Shown here: in pieces, positions 1 to 10,675 of the stretch
Position numbering within the stretch: the stretch's first letter is position 1
Layout of the letters: the number at the start of each line of letters is the position of its first letter
NCBI GenBank assembly: GCA_030272585.1
Contig: BSYQ01000004.1
Location: 3,162,001 to 3,226,000, forward strand
Direction: 5' to 3'
DNA from: Bryopsis sp. KO-2023
Lineage: Eukaryota > Chlorophyta > Ulvophyceae > Bryopsidales > Bryopsidaceae
DNA: 64,000 bases
Notes under the pieces: generated by a model
The model's database searches: none
The model's input: only the letters and a program-made list of their open reading frames with translations
Told to the model about the DNA's origin: nothing
Program-made: the position numbers and the translations under genes

Positions 1-259
1 AAAAGTTGCATCAATGCGGAGATAACCTGGTATCAAATCCATCAAATATGTTGATAAGAAACAGCTGTTGTAGATTGAATTTTAATCAGAAATAAAAGCA
101 CAAGTGAGAGTTTGATCTCTGGCACCCCGTACCTTCAGTAAAAAAATATGTATATATGAAAAAAGCGTTCATTGGATCCAAACTAGAAATACAGATCAGA
201 TGACCTACTCGTTGAAATCCTGGTCCTAACAAACTTCAAAAAAAGTGTCCCACACAAGA

Positions 260-3200
260 CTACCTCTCCTTGGAAGTACTGTCCGAATGTGAGTCTGACC
301 CCGAAGCTATTTCGGTGTCAAAGTGGATATCGCTCCGTTCACTGGAATCATTTTCTTCCTCCTCCTCCTCCTCAATTTCAATGCTGCTCAGAACTCGGAT
401 CAGGGGCGACCTTTTCAGACCTGTGGAGGTGGTGGTTTCCAGGGGATTGTTCCGGTTTTGCAGATCTTCCCTCAGGCGTTTGTCCCTGTAGTCGCCCACG
501 ATTCGACTGAAAGAAGCCAGCCATCCCCCCTCCTTGAACGACAGGGCACGCAGTAAAGACGCGACGGGCTTGCTGCCATGGTTCGAGATCTGAAACAGGA
601 ATTCTTCAGCGAAAATGGGACGTGCGTGTGTACATTCTCAAACTGGGGTGCGGGTTACACACATTGAACGGAACTGCCGGTCAAAGCCGGTCACGAAAAC
701 GACCACGCCGCCATGCCCCTCTTCCCCATCTGTAGCTCGTACCTGTGCATCCATGATCTGAGCTGTCTCTTCATTGTCCCCGCGAAACAGCTTCCCCATG
801 AAAGTCGTAAAAAATCGTCGTTCAGCCTCGCTAGCCGACGCCAGCCATTGCGCCATCGGGGCTCTGTCCCTCCAGTTCAACACTCTGTACACAGGCAGGG
901 GCTCCACCTTGTTCGTGAGGTAGAAATCGCGAAACAAGGTGGTGGCGAACTCGCAGAAAGTATGTCTGGCTTCTTCGTCGGCGACGGCAAGGAAATCGAT
1001 CAGTTCAGGAAACCGGTCCACCAGCTTCCTCCAAAACTTTGCGACCGAATCCAAGGAGAGAAACGACGTCGGGCACTGGTCTGACATCTGGTCCTTCAGC
1101 ATGTTGGTGAGGGTGTCCCAGTCGTCGATGCACTCTGGCCTGTTGCGCAACGCTCGGTAGATGAAGCCGGCGTCGAAAGTTTGCAACAGTTCGACGCTCA
1201 CCTGAAACCGTGCCAAGAAAACCCCACCATATCCAGTCTGCATGCATTCATCTCCAGATTCCCAACAAACTACTGCAGGTTCGACGAACCTCATCCAGCG
1301 CTTCACGATACTCGAACGACATCGCTTTCAGCAGTCCTAGGGCTGCGGGCACTTCGACGGATCCTTTTCGTCTCAAAATCTCCATGCAATGCATCCGTTT
1401 CACGGAAAATCTCTGGTACTTTCTTACCACTTCCACGACAAAAAAGATGAAAAACACAACAAACAGCGCAAACATGATGGACAAAACGATCCACTCGAGG
1501 ATGACCCGGTTGGCTTGGGGAAGGTTGCTGCTGTAAAACATGACCCCTCCGAACGATTCAAACATCAGCGTCACCAGCAGAAAACTGAAGAGGATATCGA
1601 GACTGGTGTCGACGTACGGCGCCGTGTACACTTGCAACATGAGGGATGCATTAATGACGATGGCCAGCGCACCCGCCTGGAATGCCGGGTTGCTCAGAAA
1701 CGTGAGCACCATAACGAACACCAGTCTTCTCACGAGGATGACGATCGGCGTCCAGTAGTACTCCAGCTCGAATCGACGGTACAGAAACCCATAGCGGCGG
1801 AGGTTTGCTGGCTCCTGGAAAGTCATGGCGTTGTGCAGCTGGATCATTTTCCAGGCCACGAAAATGAGGTAGCCCAGGCTGTAGAAAAGAGTCCCGCCGA
1901 CCCCCAGCACCATCAGCCAAGAGTGCTCCGTGGTGTTGCATTCGATGGAGGGCGCTGACCGCAGGACAGACACCCCAGCGATATCTTCGCAGGAGAAGGC
2001 ATCGAAGCAGTACTTGGTCACTGTGATGTAGGTAACCTTTGAGCAACGAAAGAAAGAAATCAACCCCCATCCATGAACTCATAAAATAAACCTTGCCACT
2101 CCAAACATCTCTATGACATTTGACCCTGATCCGAATCCACCCAAAGGCCTTTTTTTCAGAGCCCCAAATCCTTTTTCAGCAAAAGAAAATGTTTCTGCAC
2201 GTGTACCCCCAGCAGCACCCCACCCACCTCGACAGAAACCAAAAACTTTGCGATTGTTTTGTCCCACTTCACGGCCAGCTCATTCCGGTCCTCTGTGAAT
2301 GTCACCAGCCAGGAGGTCCAGCGCTTTGCGGCATCATATCTCTCTGGAGTGCATACCTGCCTCCATCTCAGGGTACCGTATGCAACAACGTAGCCAAGAA
2401 GGGCCAGGAAAGACATGAACAGGGGGAACAGCAGTTGGACCACAAAATTGTGCGAGAAGGACCATCTGGTCAAGCAGCTTGGTTCGAGAATGTCGACATC
2501 GAAGTCCAGAAGATTGGCAAGACTGAACATCACTGAGAGTTTGTCGGGCCAGTTGAGTCCAACGTCACCGACGATGTTTGCCAGCTGGGCCCAGCTCAGC
2601 AGCATATCCAGGGATGCCATGTTGGTGGAAATCACGACATTCAAGACGTACTACACCATTCCCACCAGCAACAAAGCACACACACACACACAGAGAAACA
2701 AAACTTCATGCATATATCCTATCTTATATACTTTCAAAGGCGATATTGAGGGTAATCAACTGCTTTCGGTTGATTGGACATGCATATCATTAATGGATGC
2801 TCACTGGAGATTGATTACATCAAAAAAAAGGAGTGGATGTTTTTTTTTAATGGAGATTTGCTTACCCAGGCCATAACAAGAACTACAATTACGATTACAA
2901 CAATGGCGGGGGCCGGACACCGACGGCACCCGATGTTCACTCCAAAATATCCATCCTCGCATTCCTTGCAAACCCTGAATTCATCCACAGATGTTAGGTT
3001 TTAAAAGAAACGACACAGTATGGCTCCAGTCTTCTGGATATAGATTGTCCACTTTATCCTGTCAATAATAGCTGTTTTTTTATATTTGTGTAAACACCGA
3101 TTTCAACAAAGAGGAACATTCGTGCTGTGAGCTAAGGCCAGTTTTCCCTGCAAGTGGATGTGGAAGTGGAAGCCTTCCACAAAGATGAGAAAAAATAGTG

Positions 3201-5517
3201 GAAATCTATCTGAAACCATTAAAACTTTCTGTGAGAAAAGTTGGGAATGTCTGCAGCTCATAATCCATACCTCCCACTGTGGCCTCTAGCGCACAGGTCA
3301 CCTCGGCCTCCGACGCACGCATGTGTTGGATCGCACGAGAACATGTTTCCCACATCATCCACATGATTCCAAAACCCAGGGAGAGGCTCCGGTGGAGATG
3401 CTCCTCCAAGGCAAGTGGCTCCATCCGGGCATTTTTTGCATTCTTCCCCAGATTTCCCCTGTGGATGGTACCAGCCCACCTTACAGAAACATCCCTCGAT
3501 CGAAGATGTGCCTTTCCTCTCTGTGGTGGTCCCTCGAGGACATTCGTTGCATTCATGCTGCCCGCTCTTCGAAACCCAACTACCCAATGAACATGGATCA
3601 CAGTGAATGCTGTTTGCTTCGCTGGATGACCTCCCAGGCGCACATGACCCACATGGATCGAAATCATCATGCCCAAGATACTGGCCTGGGGAGCAGTTTG
3701 GTCTGTACAAGTTTCTTGCTGGCATCACCAGATTGGCCTCTGCGGCCCCTACTGGGAGAACTGCAGCGATTTTCCGGTCCGATTGTTCATCATAGGGCAA
3801 GACTTGAGTGGTGGGTGGGGCCATTCCAACATTTCGGCGAACGGAATTGAATCGTACAGATCCATAGAATGTTTCGACATTGGTGTCGGCCAAAGCTTTC
3901 CTCACCCTTTGGTACCTTTGCAGATGTACAAAAATTCTTAAGAAAGCCCCCCATTTGAAAATCACCTCATTTGAATTTTCTTGGCCATATTCTTGTGTTT
4001 CTTACCCTGAATCCCACCGCCTGAAATCATCGCAAGAAATCGCAGTCTCGTTGAATAGCAACTGATCGACATCCCCATTTGCCAGGGAAATATTGCACGG
4101 AGAGAATGCCTGTTGAAGGGCAAGCATGGTGGTGTACCCTACAACCGATGCCCCGGCAGACAAATAAGTGGGCTCGATTTCTTGCCCATTGAAATCCTGG
4201 AATTTCTTTCGATAAGATCTCCCGTTTCCAAAAAATGAATCCCTGTAGCGTAAGTCAGCATGCCATTGCCCTGCTGATATGAGGTAGTCTGATTTTATGC
4301 CCATCTTGTGCACCCAGTCATCTTTGGTGGGCCCTGTGGTGAGGAAAAATGCCTTCACCGATTTTCTGGACGAGAAATACAATAAATGCATTCAATGCAT
4401 AATCAGATTGCACCATGGATGGACTGGCTGGATCACCCTTTCAGTCTCAATGCAAATACGGTTGAAGAAAAAGTGTTCAATACATTGATAAATTTCTCCT
4501 GGAATATTGAAATGGGCCGATAGGAGTGCCAAGGATTGAGGAGGATTTGCATAAAAAATACTCAAAGTTGTCAAATATGTCTCTACTTTTTTTCATCAGT
4601 TTTCGGGCAGTTGGAATCTAGTTGGTATTTGAGCATCCCTGAGATGACATCCAAGTTCTGGATGCATGTTGATTTTTTTGCCTCCCTCACCTGGCAGCGT
4701 GAAACGCCTTCACTAACGCCTCCCCATCATCTTGAAACGAGCACGCAATCACAGCATCCACGCGCTCTCGAATCACCCCCCGGACAAACCCATCGAACAC
4801 ACCAGGTATGGTCGCCTCCTCTTTGGTGTACTTCGACAGAAGCACCACCTTGATCGTCCTTTCGATTCCTTCGAAACGGTTTATCACATCCCAGGCGGCG
4901 GCGCACGTGGAGTTCGTGAAATCGCTGTCGGTCCTCTGAATGATCGCGGCACGCTCGAGCCCTCTCAACAGCATGCTCTGGATCGCCAACTCGGTGTACT
5001 TGGTGTTGCTCGCGGAGACACCGAAAACGTATGGGAAAGGCTGGTTGTATATCGCGTCCGGCCCCACGCAACAGTGGTAATTGATCCGGGGAGAAACGCG
5101 GCGACTCGCGATCTTCGTCTCGTTGCGTGCGTACTCGGGGTGCGACCCGAACAAGAAGTCGACCTTGTCCACATCCAACAACCTCTCAACTTGCTCGTCG
5201 TGGAGAGTCTCGTTGCTCAAATCATCGTGCCAGATGAACTCAAACTTGAAAAAATGCGCGTCTCCGCTCCAATCCTCGATCTTGATCCCACGGCCGCCGT
5301 TCATCTTGTTCGCCATGTCCACGAACAACGCGTAGCCCATCCGGGCTTCAGCCATTTCCCTCGTCGGACCAACAGAGCTGAGCACCGCGCCGACCTTGAA
5401 CACCCCTCTGCTGGTGCTAGGAAGCACATCGCTCAACTGCCCAGCAACAAGGCTGCAGAAACACACAACTAGACAGAGCGTGCTCCAGATGAAGGAGGAG
5501 AGATATCTGGAGCTCAT
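260..5517 (-). CDS. Ligand-binding receptor: periplasmic-binding-protein-like ectodomain, Cys-rich stalk, multi-pass membrane domain
   Basis: Eight exons on the minus strand (5517-4691, 4365-4006, 3915-3271, 2974-2866, 2650-2228, 2036-1290, 1201-659, 589-260) join in phase at GT-AG sites and give about 1327 residues. The ATG at 5517 opens a signal peptide (MSSRYLSSFIWSTLCLVVCF). Residues about 30-470 look like a type I periplasmic-binding / ANF-receptor fold (KVGAVLSSVGPT near the start, KAFFLTTGP and TFYGSVRF later). Residues about 472-630 carry a Cys-rich GCC2/ephrin-receptor-like stalk (CSPGQY, CAPG, CSLGSW, CPRGT, CKKCPDG, VCKEC). A hydrophobic helix spans the exon 4/5 join, and several more follow to about residue 975 (for example WTPIVILVRRLVFVMVLTFL). 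The cytosolic tail of about 350 residues ends in an acidic, Ser-rich stretch with a Glu run. Layout recalls class C GPCRs, but the membrane part looks more like the module found in many Cys-rich protist surface proteins. Ligand unknown; role as a surface sensor or channel is inferred. Confidence 0.8.
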
Positions 5518-6393
5518 CCCCAAAATTCAGTTCGATGGGCTTTCCCGCCATAAAAATAGGGAACGAGGTCAGGGGGTGGAGGTAGAGAAGACGCCATCCC
5601 GATGTTCTCGGAGGAAGCGTTGCGATGACAGTGCATTCAGAAGGGGTATGGAGTTTGCCACAAGTACGCAAGTTTACTCCCTGGTCTGACTAATGATGGG
5701 AGGTGAGTGGCAGTGTGAAACGAACCTGGGTGTGAGTGGGGGTGAATACCCAGCAGAGAGAGTGAGATTGCGACCCCAATCCACCAACAGTTGTCTTTCT
5801 CTTTCCACCTCAGCTGTGCCTCACCCAACTACAGAAACCACCTCACTGTTTCATCAATCTCCAGTACCTGGCCCAAATCTAATTAGATTTGGGCCAGGTT
5901 TTTCTTTTTTTACAACCCCATCCACCCAAACATCTGCTCATTCAAAAGATTCATTGTCCCAACCTCATGTCTGAAGTGGATGAATTTGCTTTTCCTTTCA
6001 TGTGCTGGGGAGGGTGTTTCTTGGAGCAGTGCTGATTGCCCTTGAGAAACTGATAACTGCATGCACACCATGTCCACAAGCTCCTTCAATCTGTCTATGG
6101 TTGAATATGTTAGATGAACGGGTGAATCATCTTATGAAATTAAAAACAACAGCAAGCCATGACACCAATGAGCGAAAGAGACAACCCAGAATTTTCTGTT
6201 TCTATTTTCTGAAACAGAACCCCCCCTACCCCCTGTAGAAATGAAATATGGATGTTTTACAGAACTGTGTACAACAAAATCTGTAGGTGTTCAAACGCTG
6301 CCAGAATTCCACTCACACGAAAATACGCCCACACACACACAATAACCCTGACCAGGGTTAGTAAACCGCAAATCCAGACCCTCCATGATCAAT
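5518..6393. other. Intergenic: receptor promoter side and 3' flank of the RNA polymerase I A49 gene
   Basis: No supported gene. Both neighbours are on the minus strand, so this must hold the receptor promoter and the A49 terminator. It contains a perfect 34-bp palindrome (listed separately), a short CA microsatellite near 6331-6343 and T-rich runs. Small ORFs here show no protein-like features. Confidence 0.6.
5866..5899. repeat. Perfect 34-bp palindrome followed by a T-run
   Basis: The two 15-base arms ACCTGGCCCAAATCT and AGATTTGGGCCAGGT flank AATT, which is itself palindromic, so all 34 bases are self-complementary. On the plus strand it is followed by TTTTTCTTTTTTT. It lies about 350 bp upstream of the receptor ATG. 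Confidence 0.85.
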
Positions 6394-9070
6394 CTATCTA
6401 CCCCCCCTTCCTTTTTTCGGCCGAGGATCCAGTTCAGGAAAGCAATCCAACAGAGTCTTCGGGGGATCCGATTCGACCTTGAGCAGCCCAGCAGTGAAGC
6501 TTTTGTGCGCCCCGTCGCCTCGGACTTGTGTCACGGTGCATCCCAGCAAATTCAGCAATTTCTGCATGGACACTGGCTGCAGATTCATCTCCAGCCTGAG
6601 CATGTCCAGCGCATCGGGCTCCAGGAAAAAGTCATCCACGTGCAATGCCATTACGAAGACGTATTGACGCAGCAACCTCTTCTTTGCATCGGAGCGTTCA
6701 AACTTGCACTGGCCTGCTTTGGGACTGCCGTCGACACACAGAAACGATCGATGGACAAAATGGCTTGGTGTGTTGGTGTAGGAGCATGAAAATTGACGGC
6801 CCGATTCTTTCGACAACTTTCGGGGAGGAAAACCTCCGAAACGATTATCTTTTGTCATTTCTTTGCAAGAAAAACAGTTGCTCTGTCATACCATGCACTT
6901 ACATTTTGTTGTAAAATTTGCCCATCAGCAGGTCCACAACCCCATCGCCCATCAAATTGTATTTGGAAGCCAGGGCCTTCATCCCTGCCTCGTCGCCCGC
7001 AGCGTAAACGGAGTCGGGCATTCTGTGGAGGAACATCAGATTTGCTATGAAGGACAAGCAGAGCGCCTTCGTCTTGATTTCCTTGGCCGTCCCCGATTTG
7101 AGGGTCGACAATCGGTTGATGACGAACATGGAAAAGCCCTGTTCGTTCAGAGAAGCCCACTTAATTCACCACTCCAACAGAAGGGTATTTATTTTGTTTT
7201 TACCCAGTCCTTTTTTTCACCCCGGAATTATCATGTGAGCAAAACCAAAAAAAAAAAAAAAGTGAAAGTGTTCACATCAAGTGATCTGATGTTTTTGCCT
7301 CGCCTGCGAATAATTTTATTTTTCGGTTTCAAAAAAAATAAATTTATATATGTATATTTTTTCAACAGTAAGGAAATACCACACCTTCGATTTGCGCAGG
7401 GCCATCTCTATGGCGCTGTCTGATGCAGCAGCGATCAGTTTCTCTGTCGGCAATACGGACCTGTACACTGGAGGGCACATCTCGTCAAACGGGTATGCTT
7501 CTTTCCCCGTGGTGGCTTCCGGATGGTGAGGTGGCAAATTTCTGTTCTTGTTGGCCGCCGCCATGACTTGATCTCTGGTGACCCCCTCCTGTTCTGCCTT
7601 TCCTCGAACATCCCCTGCTAGTTTGTCCAGGGCTTTGGCGGTCTGCAGCTCACTTGCGACGACTCGGTGCGACTCCATGTCTTTCATCAACTTCTTCACT
7701 TTGGCGGCACCAAATTGAGCCATCAATCTGCAAAAATAAAATTGGGAAAAAACAGCAGGGGAGGGTCAATCCATTGGAATTCAGACCAGCCTTCCCAGTA
7801 TTTTCCTACTTCATTTTTGATCGTGTGTTCAAAAAATCGTTCGATGGGCGATAAGAATAGACTTTTCTGAACAAAAAAAAAAATGGAAAAAACGGAAAAT
7901 GCAATCCTTGTCCACATATTGGTTTTTTGGATTGAAATTCCACTGAAGCCCAGCAGAAACAGTACAGTTGCTTGACGATCACCACAGCATTGCAGAGCTA
8001 GCCTCGTGCGAAACCATACATCTGTCCAATTTACGAGAATCCAGATTTGTAGCAACTAAATTTCAATCGAGCATATTCGGAACTGTAGATAAAACGAACC
8101 CTCGAAAGTGCGACTCTCCCACAAGTTGTTTGCAACACAAACATGAACATGGCCCCACCGTTTTTGACTTCGCCAGCCAGCCCCTCTGTCCTGTCCAAAA
8201 TCGGTCACCAGGTCAGACTTGCCGTAATCCATGGCATGCAGTCTGGGCTCCATACGAAAAACTTGGTTTCCGAAAACAGGCATCACGGTCATTTTAGCTT
8301 TCTTCTTGTTGAACACCCCTAGAGCCAACCTTTAAAAAAACACACTGCAAAACCACCTTTACGTTCTCTCCAACCACAACCGCAAATTTTATGAGCTGCA
8401 CAGCCACTGGACAAATGAGTGATTTATGCACAGTTGAGTTTGAGCCCGTTGTTGTGGCAGACAAAAAAAAACTATTCCCCATTCACCTTGTTTCACCAGA
8501 TTTTCTCTGAGCAGAGACAGAAATTACACATATCTCAGCAGTTTTTTCTCTTATTTTGTTTGGGGGGCTGCGAAGGGGAGAGGGGCATAAACAAATGTGT
8601 GCGGGGAACCCCAAATTGGTCGAAAGACTGGGGAGGCAGTCCGCCAATGATTCGACCCCACGAATTTGAGGTGAATTTTCTCACTTGCAAGGCATGAATG
8701 CTGGTTCTGATGGAGGCCTCATGGTGGTGCCAACATAATCCACTCTTTCCTGTTGAAAACAACCCCAGCAATTGATGAATTCAATCACCTAGACCCATAA
8801 AATTTTTCCTGCAGCCCTCGTTCTGTTCCTGTAAACTGGAAATAGAAAGCCCACTTCTCCTCCTGGTTCTAGCTTGATCACAACACTAGTGCTGGGTGCC
8901 CCCACCTGCTGTCTGACAACCATCTGCTGGTCTATCTTTTCGTTGGAGTAAGCCGTCACTTTCCCCTCAGGGTCGAGTCCTTCGAGGCCAGTGGGGTAAT
9001 AGGATACCCCTGGCGCAACATCCCCTGCGCTCGACTCGAGGCACTCCACCTGGATTTTTCGTTTCTTCAT
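6394..9070 (-). CDS. RPA49: RNA polymerase I subunit A49 (POLR1E/RPA49 family)
   Basis: A49 forms a heterodimer with A34.5 on RNA polymerase I and aids rRNA initiation and elongation in the nucleolus. Exons 8749-8685, 8329-8219, 7727-7385, 7138-6903 and 6724-6394 join in phase, preceded by a first exon from the ATG at 9070 (MKKRKIQVECLE). The left edge of exon 1 is unsure: a GTGGGC donor at 8854 or a weaker GTCTAG donor at 8794, both phase 0, giving 433 or 453 residues (human and yeast forms are about 415-420). Family marks are VDYVGTT, then LALGVFNKKKAKMTV, LMAQFGAAKVKKLM, the KEAYPFDEMCPPVYRS linker, and the C-terminal tandem winged-helix part with RQYVFVMALHVDDF and LNLLGCTV. The protein ends in a basic PRPKKGRGGR tail. 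Identification rests on pattern recall, not a search. Confidence 0.75.
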
Positions 9071-10675
9071 GATCGAAAACCAGCGACTGGATCCACCTCT
9101 GTGCGATTCTGCGAGTGGTTTTGCAGCGATGTTGAGAGTTGAAGTTCTATTTCTGCTGCAGGTCCAGTCACCAACCCACAGACCGACAACAGTCACAGAC
9201 AATTCTCGGAGAAAAACCAGATGGGAAAAAAAAACAGGTTCGAGATTTCTCGGAAGTAGCTGGCCCATAAGGGAAGGTGTTGAGAAGAGCACTGCTGTGG
9301 AAATTTGCTTCAGTTTCAGCTGCTGATCATTTGATAAGAGGTTTTTTGTCCCAAAGCAGGGACAGCAACAGAAGAATACCACATTTCGGAATGAATGTTG
9401 GGGCTGTATGTGGAAATCTAAATTGAGTACAATGTACCTGTCCAAAACGACAGCTCAAGCATATGTTTCAGGTTGAACAAGATGGTGTCCTTCCGTTGGT
9501 CCAAGCCATTCAAGACAAAGAATCAAAGCAGAGTAGTACTGGTGAACTTTTTTTGAGACAACCTCCGGATTTTTAGCAACAAAAATCTACTTCATTTGAA
9601 ACAGCAGGAGAATCATCCAGAGAACTGTGGAATGAATTGGATTACAACACATCTTCCATAACCCCACAACAGATCCATGCACAATCACTCGAAAATATAC
9701 TCCAAGTAAAAAACCCCAGCCTTCGTGACAAAAAATAAATATTCACACACACATATAGTTATGGTTATGAATCTCTCTTCTCTCCCTAAAAATATATATT
9801 CTTTCTTTTTTGTTTTGCCTTTCACGTCCTTTACCCCCCCCTCTCCGTACAGGATGAAAAATCCTACCAGTATATCATCTTCACTCCCTTCCCCCCCCCC
9901 CCTTCCCTTTCCTTTTTTTTTCAAACCTGGTGGAAATGGCAAAAGATAGCCCCAGTTCTCCACAAAGATCTTAAAAATGCTTAGTAATGCACAATGACCC
10001 ATGCCCTCGTGCAAAAACATCCCTTTCCCTTCCCCGGATAGAAAAGAGAACCAAAAAAAAAGAAGAAAGAAAAAAAAGATGCATTATTGAAATGATGGTA
10101 AATTGCACGCTCTATTACACCGTCTCTCCCCTTCCCCCGAAAAACACACACACACACCGGTGCCATACACGAAAGATAGTGAAAAAGTAAAAGAAAAAAC
10201 ATCGCATTGTTTTTTTTTTCTTTGAGCAGATATATGCCAAATGGGTAAAATGAAAATGATAAGTGGCTGGCGTCTTTGCCAGATACACAGTGGAAATGAA
10301 AAAAAACCAAACAAAACCACCCCACACCGCACAAAAAAAACCAGAAAATACGCCGTAGCACCCCCAGCCGACATAAAAACTACGGCGGCTCAGAAAAAGA
10401 TAAGAATCCTTGTAAGAAAATACACCCACGAGCACATCTTTTCACACAAAAGCATGCGATCTTTTCGCCTGCACTAATCACTCTCTCTCATTCTGAAAAA
10501 ACCCAAATTGATGGGGAAGTTGCCCCATTCTCAGTCGTATCCCTCAGCATGCGTTGGAAAGATAAGACAGATTCGTATATAAAAACAGCAGCTCCAGAAG
10601 GAAGATTGTACCAAATCTACTAATCACATATTAGAGCGTAGCATCCCCCCCTCGTTTCCCCTCTTTTAAAAATGC
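9071..10675. other. Intergenic: A49 promoter side, then G-poor 3' flank of AMT1
   Basis: No supported gene. About 9071-9680 is ordinary mixed sequence upstream of the A49 ATG. From about 9720 to 10670 the plus strand becomes poor in G and rich in C/T/A runs, for example the C-run at 9892-9902 and CA repeats near 9746 and 10147. This is the 3' flank of AMT1 on the minus strand. Many small ORFs are low-complexity artefacts. Confidence 0.6.

Noticed and set aside
4732-5472. 246-residue plus-strand ORF
   Set aside because: It lies opposite the first receptor exon, which has a signal peptide and domain match; a shadow of codon bias.
260-5517. Bacterial contamination because of the periplasmic-binding-protein fold
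   Set aside because: The gene has seven phase-consistent GT-AG introns and a eukaryotic Cys-rich stalk.
5866-5911. Bacterial-style intrinsic terminator
   Set aside because: The hairpin plus T-run looks like one, but the DNA is clearly eukaryotic nuclear and such terminators are not used there.
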